Source: Planococcus halotolerans (GTDB lineage: Bacteria; Bacillota; Bacilli; Bacillales_A; Planococcaceae). Taken from it: DNA of 64,000 nt. The DNA is taken from assembly GCF_003289955.1 (NCBI RefSeq), contig NZ_QLZR01000008.1, forward strand, positions 62,001 to 126,000. The letters run 5' to 3'. The position numbers were made by a program, and so were the translations under genes. Below, piece by piece: positions 18,219 through 25,326 of the stretch (positions are counted from its first letter, which is position 1; each line of letters begins with the position of its first letter). The notes beneath the pieces were generated by a model. It did not search any database, was not told where the DNA came from, and saw only the letters and a list, made by a program, of their open reading frames with translations.

Positions 18219-18725
18219 ATGGTACAAGTTACATTTCATGAAAATCCTGTTACCTTACCAAACAAAGAAGTCAAAGTTGGAGACCAAATCCCGAATTTCA
18301 CAGTACTTGATAATGACTTGAACCCTGTGACTGCCCAGGATACAGCAGGTAAAGTCAGATTGTTCACAGTGTCACCATCCTTGGATACAAGTGTTTGTTC
18401 AGATCAGGCGAAACGTTTCAGCGAAGAAGCTTCATCACTGGGAGACGAAGTTGCAATCTACTATGTAACATGTGATTTGCCTTTCGCACAAAAACGCTGG
18501 GTTGAAGTCAATGAAGCCAAAAATCTCACTACTCTTTCCGATCACCGTGATCTTTCTTTCGGTGAAGCGTTCGGAGTAACGATGCAGGAACTGCGTTTGC
18601 TGGCCCGTTCCATCTTTGTAGTGGATGAAAACGATAAAGTGACTTATGTGGAATATGTTCCTGAGGGAACGAATCATCCGGATTACGATAAAGCGATTGA
18701 AGCAGTAAAAGAACTGACAAAATAA
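18219..18725 (+). CDS. tpx: thiol peroxidase Tpx
   Basis: Tpx is an atypical 2-Cys peroxiredoxin that reduces hydrogen and alkyl peroxides with thioredoxin. The 168-residue protein has the peroxidatic cysteine in SPSLDTSVCSDQAKRF and the resolving cysteine in YVTCDLPFAQKRW. GGGAGGCG lies 7 nt before the ATG. A terminator follows directly. The position between yteJ and ytxK matches B. subtilis. Confidence 0.97.
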   Translation: MVQVTFHENPVTLPNKEVKVGDQIPNFTVLDNDLNPVTAQDTAGKVRLFTVSPSLDTSVCSDQAKRFSEEASSLGDEVAIYYVTCDLPFAQKRWVEVNEAKNLTTLSDHRDLSFGEAFGVTMQELRLLARSIFVVDENDKVTYVEYVPEGTNHPDYDKAIEAVKELTK

Positions 18726-18730
18726 TACTT

Positions 18731-18758
18731 GGAACCCACTCATATGAGTGGGTTTCCT
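18731..18758 (+). terminator. tpx terminator
   Basis: GGAACCCACTCAT and ATGAGTGGGTTTCC pair fully. The T tract is short, so some readthrough into the ytxK-like gene 20 nt later is possible. Confidence 0.7.
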
Positions 18759-18777
18759 TATTGAGGACGGAGAACTA

Positions 18778-19701
18778 ATGAATTCAGCAATGGAAAATGT
18801 ATTTAATTTTATCGATAAGCACACTTCTGAAATTCAGAAGGAGCAGGAGAATTCCTATCTGGAAAGCTTGCTGACCACTACGGAGAAATGGCTGGATGGT
18901 TTAATTCAACCTGAGGAAGAAGCAGGCAAGGAAGATATTCGCAAAGCGATTCAGCTGGCGGTTTTGAAAGGTATGAAAGAACATATTCAGCCGCATCATC
19001 AGATGACGCCTGATGCACTTGGATTGCTGATGGGTTACCTTGTGGAATTATTCGTGAAGAAAGACCAGGCGACCATTTTGGATCCAGCTGTCGGAACTGG
19101 CAATTTAATATTGACTGTCATGAATTATCTGGATGGCAAGTTGGTGGGTGCCGGAGTGGAAATTGACGATCTCCTCATCAAGCTTGCATCCAACACAGGG
19201 AATCTCGTCCAGCAGCCAGTGACCCTTTATCTCCAGGATGCATTGCAGCCATTGATGATAGATCCGGTTGATGCAGTGGTGTCTGATTTGCCGGTTGGGT
19301 ATTATCCTAATGATGAGAATGCTGCAACATATGAACTGAAGGCTGAAGAAGGGATGTCTTACGCTCATCACCTTTTTATCGAACAATCCTTGAAACACAC
19401 GGCAGATGGCGGTTATCTGTTCTTTATCGTGCCAAAAGCATTATTTGAGTCGCCGATGGCCGGCCAGCTGCATAATTATTTGAAGAAAACGGCCGATATA
19501 CAGGCAGTTATGGAATTGCCAGAGACACTCTTTAAAAATTCTTCCCATGCAAAAGGAATTCTTGTCCTGCAGAAGAAAAAAGAAGGCGTTAAAGCGCCAA
19601 GAGAAGTGTTATTGGCAAGAGTCCCGAATATGTCTAAGCCGGACTCGATGGCAAAATTCTTTACACAAGTCAATAACTGGTTTAAAGAAAATAAAGAATG
19701 A
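18778..19701 (+). CDS. ytxK: class I SAM-dependent methyltransferase, YtxK type
   Basis: The 307-residue protein resembles N6-adenine DNA methyltransferases: the SAM-binding motif ILDPAVGTGNLIL is near residue 112. The catalytic motif usually written NPPY reads SDLPVGYYP here, so adenine methylation is doubtful; I believe this variant is shared by YtxK relatives. The start at 18778 is chosen because AGGACGGAG lies just upstream; an earlier in-frame start would lie inside the tpx terminator. B. subtilis has ytxK in the same place. No restriction enzyme gene is nearby. Confidence 0.85.
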   Translation: MNSAMENVFNFIDKHTSEIQKEQENSYLESLLTTTEKWLDGLIQPEEEAGKEDIRKAIQLAVLKGMKEHIQPHHQMTPDALGLLMGYLVELFVKKDQATILDPAVGTGNLILTVMNYLDGKLVGAGVEIDDLLIKLASNTGNLVQQPVTLYLQDALQPLMIDPVDAVVSDLPVGYYPNDENAATYELKAEEGMSYAHHLFIEQSLKHTADGGYLFFIVPKALFESPMAGQLHNYLKKTADIQAVMELPETLFKNSSHAKGILVLQKKKEGVKAPREVLLARVPNMSKPDSMAKFFTQVNNWFKENKE

Positions 19702-19717
19702 AATAGTGAAAATATGC

Positions 19718-19723
19718 TATACT
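19718..19723 (+). promoter_or_regulatory. extended -10 promoter of the 61-aa protein gene
   Basis: TGCTATACT at 19715-19723 is a TG-n-TATACT extended -10 about 50 nt upstream of the GTG start. No convincing -35 is seen. Confidence 0.5.
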
Positions 19724-19772
19724 GTAAATAGCAGAAATATTGCATCAGTCCAATTGAAAAGAGGGATGACAC

Positions 19773-19958
19773 GTGAGTGAGTCCAATGAAACACCAAAAA
19801 AAGTCAGTTTGCAGGAAGCTGTAAAGCGCCAGCTTGAAGCTAAGAAAAACCAGGCTTCCGGTAAAAAAGGAAGCGGCAGCGCATCTATGGAAACGAAAAA
19901 GATGAAGAGCCAGCAAACGAAGAAAGTTAATAATACACGACGTAAGATGGGCGTGTAA
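19773..19958 (+). CDS. small lysine-rich protein of unknown function (61 aa)
   Basis: I do not recognise this protein. It is short, strongly basic and low in hydrophobic residues (LQEAVKRQLEAKKNQ, KKMKSQQTKKVNNTRRKMGV), with a predicted helix near residues 11-27 and a probably disordered remainder. This composition suits a nucleic-acid-binding or ribosome-associated protein, but no motif proves that. The GTG start has a GAGGGATG ribosome binding site, and a good extended -10 promoter lies upstream, which supports it as a real gene. Two family A repeats follow the stop codon, then a terminator. Confidence 0.7.
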   Translation: MSESNETPKKVSLQEAVKRQLEAKKNQASGKKGSGSASMETKKMKSQQTKKVNNTRRKMGV

Positions 19959-19961
19959 TTA

Positions 19962-20088
19962 GAAAAGCGACAGCGAGAGAGGGCCTCGAAAATTTTGGGG
20001 CCCTCTCTTTGCGACGAAGCAGCGCAGCGATGCAGGAGCACTTTAGTGGCTTATGACCCGAAGAGCTGGGCGGCTGGAGTCTGGACAG
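19962..20088 (+). repeat. family A structured repeat, copy A2 (hybrid core)
   Basis: It starts GAAAAGCGACAGCG 3 nt after the stop of the 61-aa gene and ends GAGCTGGGCGGCTGGAGTC then TGGACA. The inner hairpin is GAGAGAGGGCC/GGCCCTCTC, and its core GCGACGAAGC..GCGCAGCGATGCAGGAGCAC is shared with the family B copy near 59550. Confidence 0.8.
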
Positions 20089-20090
20089 CA

Positions 20091-20208
20091 GAAAAGCGAC
20101 AGCGCCCGTTAAGCTCTGAAAGGCATAAGACAGAATAGCGAAGTGGCGATTAGCCACGCAGCTAGGCTGACTTATGACCCGAAGAGCTGGGCGGCTGGAG
20201 TCTGGACA
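20091..20208 (+). repeat. family A structured repeat, copy A3 (tandem with A2)
   Basis: It starts GAAAAGCGACAGCGCCCGTT 2 nt after A2 and ends with the same GGAGTCTGGACA. The outer arms (GTTAAGCTC..GCATAAGAC and CTTATGACCCGAAGAGCTGG) are inverted and an inner AAGTGGCGATTAGCCACG hairpin sits at the tip. Confidence 0.85.
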
Positions 20209-20224
20209 AGAAAAAAGCAAATCC

Positions 20225-20260
20225 AAAAAAATGCGGACCTCACCAGGTCCGCATTTTTTT
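20225..20260 (+). terminator. terminator after the 61-aa gene and its repeats
   Basis: ATGCGGACCT and AGGTCCGCAT form a perfect stem flanked by A and T runs. The two repeats therefore lie in the 3' untranslated part of the transcript. Confidence 0.9.
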
Positions 20261-20366
20261 ATTTATTTTGCAGTTTTTCATTCATATATTAAAGGGTTAA
20301 GCGTATTTTTATAGAATTATTTATTAAGGAATTAAACACCAATCACCATTCGAAGGAGTGGAAACT

Positions 20367-20786
20367 ATGTACCGAACGATGTTAATAGCAGCAGACGGCT
20401 CTGAAAATTCATTTCGCGCTGCCAAAGAAGCGGTAAAGCTGGCTTCAATGGTGAAAGGGGCAGAAGTTACGATTATTTATGTTATCGATCATAATGAAGC
20501 TGGGAGCGAGGAAATACATCGCAAAGCTTCAGCTGAAATTGAATTGGCCCGCCAGAAAAAAATACAGCCTATAATAGAATTGCTTGAAAAGGAAATGATT
20601 TTTCATAAAGCGGAAATGATTTATGGTGTACCTACGCACGTTATTGCAGAATACGCTAACGACCGGAATTTCGACATCCTGATCATGGGGAAAAGAGGAT
20701 TGAATCCAATGCAGGAAATGGTGCTTGGGAGCGTTAGCCGTTCGGTATTGAACAAGGTCGATATGCCGGTTCTGATTGTAAAATAA
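20367..20786 (+). CDS. universal stress protein, UspA family
   Basis: The 139-residue protein has the alpha/beta UspA fold: RTMLIAADGSENSFRAAKEA at the N-terminus and the ATP-binding signature GVPTHVIAEYANDRNFDILIMGKRG followed by GSVSRSVLNKVDMPVLIVK. UspA proteins support survival under growth arrest and stress. The ATG at 20367 is preferred over an in-frame GTG nine bases earlier because GAAGGAG lies at 20352-20357. The tiny membrane gene follows after 36 nt and could be cotranscribed. Confidence 0.9.
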   Translation: MYRTMLIAADGSENSFRAAKEAVKLASMVKGAEVTIIYVIDHNEAGSEEIHRKASAEIELARQKKIQPIIELLEKEMIFHKAEMIYGVPTHVIAEYANDRNFDILIMGKRGLNPMQEMVLGSVSRSVLNKVDMPVLIVK

Positions 20787-20822
20787 CATTGATGAAATTT
20801 GCTTATTAAGGAGTGTGTCTTC

Positions 20823-20936
20823 ATGATATGGATGATAATCGTAGTCATAGCTTATATCCCTATTTTTTATAAAATACATCACAGGATTGGACAATTGGAA
20901 GATGAAGTTGCTCAGCTGAAAGAAGAAATAGATTGA
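20823..20936 (+). CDS. very small membrane protein (37 aa) with a coiled-coil tail
   Basis: ATG at 20823 is preceded by AAGGAGTGTGTCTTC, a good ribosome binding site, and opens a 37-codon frame. Residues 2-17 (IWMIIVVIAYIPIFYK) are a membrane segment; residues 24-37 (GQLEDEVAQLKEEID) form an acidic heptad pattern. Small single-span proteins with such a tail are common in Bacillales and often go unannotated. No function can be given. The good ribosome binding site and the amphipathic tail argue that it is translated. A terminator follows at 21013. Confidence 0.65.
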   Translation: MIWMIIVVIAYIPIFYKIHHRIGQLEDEVAQLKEEID

Positions 20937-21012
20937 GCTGAAACTATCATCATTGAAAAGAACTTGAGAACAGGTATGCCTAAGTTTCCATTTGGCGTAT
21001 AAAGGATATAGA

Positions 21013-21040
21013 AGAAGGACGGAGAAATCCCGTCCTTTTT
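21013..21040 (+). terminator. terminator after the usp/small membrane gene unit
   Basis: AAGGACGG and CCGTCCTT pair across GAGAAAT, followed by T's. Confidence 0.8.
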
Positions 21041-21231
21041 CCTGTTTTACATAGAAGAAAACAAGGATTTTTCATTTTTCAAGGTTGGGGTTTCTATTTA
21101 ACGCTTTGAAAATGGTATAATAACTGATTGTGACGGGTGTTTTATGGAAACTGGGAATACCTCTAAACAGTGAAGGTGTCCCTGATTATGTTAGACTAGG
21201 ACTATAATAAATTAAAAGAGAGCTGATAAAC

Positions 21232-22464
21232 TTGACTGCAAATAAGAAAGAACCCGAATTTTTACCGGTACTGCTAGGTTCTGACATGAACGCATATGGA
21301 ATGGCCCGGTCTTTTTACGAAGCTTACGGCATTAAACCGCTTGTATTGGGAAGGTCCAATCTTTCTGCAACCCAAAATAGTGACATCCTGCATTTAAGAG
21401 TGATTGAAAACTTAAATGAAGAAGAAACTTTTTTGCCGGAAATCCTGAAAATTGCAGAAGAAAATAAAGGAAAGAAACTGTTGCTGCTGGCTTGCGGAGA
21501 TGATTACGCAAAACTTATCATCCGCAATAGAGACAAATTGACACCCTATTTTGCGGTACCCTATATCGATGAAAAGCTGATGGATCGCCTGGTCCTGAAA
21601 GAGAATTTCTATGAGATCTGTGAGCAGTATGGCTTCAGCTATCCGCGTACGGATCTTTGCACGTTTGAAAACTATAAAAACTTCTCACCCAATTTCTCTT
21701 ATCCGATCATCATAAAAGCATCCAATTCAGTTGCTTACTGGAATTGTTCATTCCCAGGGAAGAAGAAAGTTTTCGTGGCACATGATAAAGCAGAAAAAGA
21801 TGCGATTCTTGAAGCTATCTATAGTTCATCCTATAAAGACAATCTTACAATCCAGGAATTCATCCCGGGTGATGATTCATTTATGCGGGTTTTGAACGCT
21901 TACGTTGGCAAGGATGGAAAAGTGAAATTGATGGCTCTTGGCAATCCTATTCTTGAAGAGCACTCACCGGAAGGTATCGGAAGCTACGCGGCAATCATTA
22001 ATACATTTGACCAAAAGCTGATGGATAAAGTGCGCTTTTTTCTGGAAGATATCGGATATACCGGCTTTGCCAATTTTGATATGAAATATGATGCGCGCGA
22101 TGATTCCTATAAACTGTTCGAAATTAACCTGCGCAACGGGCGAAGCAGTTATTATGTGACTGCCAGCGGACATAACCTGATGAAATATGTGGCAGATGAT
22201 CATATTTTCAATAAACCGCAGCAATTGGTCTATGCGAAAGACAAGCATCTGTGGCTGATCATCCCTAAAAAGGTCCTCTTTAAATACGCCCAGAATGAAG
22301 TCTTGAAAAAAGAAGCGAAACGTTTGATTAAAGAAGGCAAAGCGACAAACTCGCTGTTTTACAAAAAAGATTTCAATCCGAAGCGTTGGTTCAAGTTATC
22401 GTTGAACAATTTAAATTATCATCGCAAATACAAAAAATACTTCAATAATAAAGGTCTGTCTTAA
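21232..22464 (+). CDS. ATP-grasp carboxylate-amine ligase, probable D-aspartate/D-glutamate ligase of peptidoglycan crossbridge
   Basis: The 410-residue ATP-grasp protein shows the N-terminal FLPVLLGSDMNAYGMARSFY, central SYPIIIKASNSVAYW, the grasp segment TIQEFIPGDDSFMRVLNAY, and the metal-binding end FANFDMKYD..KLFEINLRNGRSSYY. From memory these closely resemble Enterococcus faecium D-aspartate ligase (Asl), which attaches D-Asp to the lysine of peptidoglycan precursors. The next gene, 3 nt later, is an aspartate/glutamate racemase, the same pairing as in E. faecium. Planococcaceae usually have Lys-D-Glu or Lys-D-Asp crossbridges, so this role is plausible; which amino acid is used cannot be read. 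The start is a TTG with only a weak site. Confidence 0.82.
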   Translation: MTANKKEPEFLPVLLGSDMNAYGMARSFYEAYGIKPLVLGRSNLSATQNSDILHLRVIENLNEEETFLPEILKIAEENKGKKLLLLACGDDYAKLIIRNRDKLTPYFAVPYIDEKLMDRLVLKENFYEICEQYGFSYPRTDLCTFENYKNFSPNFSYPIIIKASNSVAYWNCSFPGKKKVFVAHDKAEKDAILEAIYSSSYKDNLTIQEFIPGDDSFMRVLNAYVGKDGKVKLMALGNPILEEHSPEGIGSYAAIINTFDQKLMDKVRFFLEDIGYTGFANFDMKYDARDDSYKLFEINLRNGRSSYYVTASGHNLMKYVADDHIFNKPQQLVYAKDKHLWLIIPKKVLFKYAQNEVLKKEAKRLIKEGKATNSLFYKKDFNPKRWFKLSLNNLNYHRKYKKYFNNKGLS

Positions 22465-22467
22465 GCT

Positions 22468-23169
22468 ATGGAAAAAAAGACACTTGGCATCGTAGGCGGT
22501 GTAGGTCCTCTGGCGACAATGTTTATAGGGGAAATGATCGTGCGCCGTACAAAAGCTGCAAAAGATCAGGATCATGTCAACTCCATTATCACCAATAATA
22601 CTCGGATACCGGACCGCACAGCTTTTATCATGGGACGGTCCCAGGATGATCCGGTGCCTGTGATGGTAGCCGATATGGAAAAACTCTCATCAATTGGTGC
22701 TGAAATTATCATTATCCCCTGCAATACGGCGCATACTTTCTATGAAGAACTCCAACAGGGGGCGCCTGTTCCGGTTATTCATATGATTCGTGAAACCATG
22801 AATCGTGCAGCTGAACAAGGAGCAAAAAAAGTTGGCATTCTTGCTACTACCGGGACTGTCACTTCCAAAGTCTATCAGCATGCTGCCGATGAATACGGAC
22901 TTGAACCTGTCCTGCCAAGCCAGGAGATTCAGGAAAAAGTCATGTCCGTTATCTATGATAATATCAAAGCAGGCAAAAATGCCGATAGGGATAATTGGCG
23001 TGATATTGTCAATTACATGGAAAACCAAGGTTGCGATCGAGTCATACTGGGCTGCACGGAGTTGTCCATTGTGAAAAAGGAAATGGAGCTGCCTGAGTTC
23101 TACCTCGATTCATTGATTGTTCTGGCTGAAACAGCCATCCTGTCATGCGGCTACGAACTCGCTGATTAA
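22468..23169 (+). CDS. aspartate/glutamate racemase family protein
   Basis: The 233-residue protein is a cofactor-independent two-cysteine racemase. The N-terminal TLGIVGGVGPLATMFIGEMIV is diagnostic; the catalytic cysteines are in IIIPCNTAHTFYEEL near residue 83 and ILGCTELSIVKKEM near residue 194. It would supply a D-amino acid, D-Asp or D-Glu, to the ligase encoded 3 nt upstream. Because murI would normally supply D-Glu, a second racemase here suggests a dedicated pool. RacX-type broad-specificity racemization is the alternative. A strong terminator ends the two-gene operon. Confidence 0.88.
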   Translation: MEKKTLGIVGGVGPLATMFIGEMIVRRTKAAKDQDHVNSIITNNTRIPDRTAFIMGRSQDDPVPVMVADMEKLSSIGAEIIIIPCNTAHTFYEELQQGAPVPVIHMIRETMNRAAEQGAKKVGILATTGTVTSKVYQHAADEYGLEPVLPSQEIQEKVMSVIYDNIKAGKNADRDNWRDIVNYMENQGCDRVILGCTELSIVKKEMELPEFYLDSLIVLAETAILSCGYELAD

Positions 23170-23176
23170 ATACTAC

Positions 23177-23213
23177 AAAAAAAGCCTTTTCCGGGAATCG
23201 GAAAAGGCTTTTT
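23177..23213. terminator. bidirectional terminator between racemase and usp genes
   Basis: AAAAAGCCTTTTCCG and CGGAAAAGGCTTTTT form a long stem with A and T runs on either side, between convergent genes. Confidence 0.92.
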
Positions 23214-23228
23214 ACTTACTGAGTAATT

Positions 23229-23723
23229 TTAAGCAGTAGGATTTTGATTATCTTCGGCTCTGCCTTTCAAATCGGACGGAGCATCGTCAGTACGGACTAC
23301 GAGTACATCGCAAGTTGCTGAACGGACGATGTGCTCAGATACACTGCCAATCAGGAAGCGCTCTACTGCGTTAAGGCCAGTTGCGCCACAGATGATGAGA
23401 TCTGCATGTACTTTTGTAGCAAGGTCGCGTGAAATCATTGTTTTAGGTGAACCGTAATCCACTACAATATTTACGTTCTGGACTCCTGAGGCCACAGCTT
23501 CTTTCTTGTAGTCGGCCAGAAGGTCTTCAGCAAATTTCTGAGCTCTGTCGGCGATTGAACGGTCATATGCTTCGATTGCTGCGAATGATCTTGTATCAAT
23601 GATATTGACAAGATTCAAAGTCGCGTTATTGCGTGTTGCAATTCCAACCGATTTTTTGAAAGCCCATTCGGCTTCCTTCGAACCATCTACCGCTACAAGA
23701 ATTTGTTGATATTTTAATGTCAT
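23229..23723 (-). CDS. universal stress protein, UspA family
   Basis: This second UspA-family protein has 164 residues: YQQILVAVDGSKEAEWAFKKS at the N-terminus, and VDYGSPKTMISRDLATKVHADLIICGATG followed by GSVSEHIVRSATCDVLVVR at the ATP-binding end. A C-terminal charged tail of about 20 residues is extra. The start at 23723 is set by AGGAGGA 8 nt upstream; a longer frame extends 50 codons further without domain content. It shares the fold but little sequence with the copy at 20367. Confidence 0.92.
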   Translation of the reverse strand: MTLKYQQILVAVDGSKEAEWAFKKSVGIATRNNATLNLVNIIDTRSFAAIEAYDRSIADRAQKFAEDLLADYKKEAVASGVQNVNIVVDYGSPKTMISRDLATKVHADLIICGATGLNAVERFLIGSVSEHIVRSATCDVLVVRTDDAPSDLKGRAEDNQNPTA

Positions 23724-24128
23724 GACTACATTCCTCCTATCTATTGTAAGAAATTCGCTGTAGGTGGTTCCAGTTCCTTCTTTTTCTTGAAAAATCACTG
23801 ATAAACTGTGACAAAAGTATGGATAACGGTGTTGCATTCCAAGGTCGGCTATTTTCTCTGTCAGCAATTCCATTAGGTGTTAGGGGTGCGATTTTCCTGT
23901 CACATCTAGCGGCAGAAATTATATTAGTATAAGTATATTTAAAGGGAAATTTTATTCGTCCTTCAAAACCCGGAAAATTAATCCCTAGAATATAGGGTAA
24001 AAGAAAAGTTTCTAAAATAAGTAAATAAAATTGGGCAAAGTATAATAATATCTGATAGAATGGATTTGCTTTGAAGTATAAATTTACTGATCTATATTTC
24101 CTAATAAAGATTAATGGAGGGTTTCACC
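23724..24128. other. 405-bp divergent intergenic region between usp and ald
   Basis: No gene is visible. A small inverted repeat CCCTA-n5-TAGGG lies at 23983-23997 and an AT-rich stretch with TATAAT-like hexamers at 24040-24060 could hold the ald promoter. No operator or riboswitch class is recognised. Confidence 0.5.
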
Positions 24129-25244
24129 ATGCGTATTGGAGTTCCAACAGAAGTGAAAAATAACGAAAACAGAGTAGCAATGACACCATCGGGCGTTGTC
24201 AATTTATCATTATACGGCCACGAAGTATTCATCCAGGCTGGAGCAGGTCTAGGTTCCGGTTTTACAGATGAAGACTATACTTCTGCGGGAGCAAGTATTG
24301 TAGCAACAGCAGAAGAAGCTTGGAATCAGGAAATGATTATGAAGGTCAAAGAGCCTACTGCTTCTGAATACGGCTATTTCCGTGAGGGAATGATCTTGTT
24401 CACTTATTTGCACTTGGCGCCGGAACCGGAATTGACAAAAGCGATGCTGGATTCGAAAGTTATCGGAATCGCTTACGAAACAGTGCAGCTGCCCAATAAT
24501 TCATTGCCGTTATTAACACCGATGAGTGAAGTTGCCGGTAAAATGTCAACTCAGATCGGTGCTCAATTCCTGGAAAAAATCCATGGCGGTGGCGGAATCC
24601 TTCTTGGTGGTGTTCCTGGAGTTTCCCGCGGGAAAGTTACAGTCATCGGCGGCGGTGTAGCAGGAACGAATGCTGCCAAAGTAGCTGTCGGTATGGGAGC
24701 AAATGTTACAATTCTCGATTTGAATCCGGATCGCCTGCGCCAATTGGACGATCTTTTTGGACAGGATGTCCAGACGATGATTTCAAACCCGCTGAATATT
24801 GCAGATGCCGTAGAAAAGGCGGACCTTGTTATCGGTGCTGTTTTGATTCCGGGCGCGAAAGCTCCTAAATTGGTGACAGAAGACATGATCAAATCGATGA
24901 AACCGGGCTCAGTTGTGGTGGACATCGCAATTGACCAGGGCGGTATTTTTGAAACAAGCGACCGCATCACGACTCACGACCAGCCGACTTACATCAAGCA
25001 CGACGTTGTGCATTACGCTGTCGCAAATATGCCTGGAGCAGTTCCGCGGACTTCTACAATCGGTTTGACGAACGTAACTGTTCCGTATGCTGTGCAAATC
25101 GCCAATAAAGGCTATAAACAGGCAATCCTTGAAAACGAAGCCTTGAAAAAAGGTGTAAATACGCTTAATGGATATGTGACATATAAAGCGGTTGCCGATG
25201 ATCAAGGTGTCGAATACAAATCAGTCGACGAACTTTTGGCATAA
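24129..25244 (+). CDS. ald: alanine dehydrogenase
   Basis: Ald oxidatively deaminates L-alanine to pyruvate with NAD. The 371-residue protein starts [23 protein letters not shown], the standard beginning with the pyruvate-binding arginine, has the catalytic region [16 protein letters not shown], the Rossmann motif [20 protein letters not shown] near residue 172 and the IDQGG segment near 270. The ATG at 24129 follows GGAGGG; an in-frame ATG five codons earlier overlaps that site and is rejected. The gene is monocistronic. Confidence 0.97.
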   Translation: MRIGVPTEVKNNENRVAMTPSGVVNLSLYGHEVFIQAGAGLGSGFTDEDYTSAGASIVATAEEAWNQEMIMKVKEPTASEYGYFREGMILFTYLHLAPEPELTKAMLDSKVIGIAYETVQLPNNSLPLLTPMSEVAGKMSTQIGAQFLEKIHGGGGILLGGVPGVSRGKVTVIGGGVAGTNAAKVAVGMGANVTILDLNPDRLRQLDDLFGQDVQTMISNPLNIADAVEKADLVIGAVLIPGAKAPKLVTEDMIKSMKPGSVVVDIAIDQGGIFETSDRITTHDQPTYIKHDVVHYAVANMPGAVPRTSTIGLTNVTVPYAVQIANKGYKQAILENEALKKGVNTLNGYVTYKAVADDQGVEYKSVDELLA

Positions 25245-25287
25245 AAGAATAAATGATTGCAGCTGTTATACAGACTGCCTGAATATG

Positions 25288-25326
25288 AAAAACTGCGCCG
25301 GATAAAATTCCGGCGCAGCTTTTTTT
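25288..25326. terminator. bidirectional terminator between ald and the M24 peptidase gene
   Basis: AAAACTGCGCCGG and CCGGCGCAGTTTT-like arms (CCGGCGCAGCTTTTTTT) enclose an 8-nt loop between convergent genes. Confidence 0.9.

Noticed and set aside
21085-21121. Sigma-B promoter upstream of the ATP-grasp gene
   Set aside because: ATTTAA and TGGTAT fit the consensus only partly and the distance to the gene is over 100 bp.
23983-23997. CCCTA-n5-TAGGG as an ald operator
   Set aside because: Arms are only 5 bp, there is no clear promoter beside it, and no known regulator site is matched.
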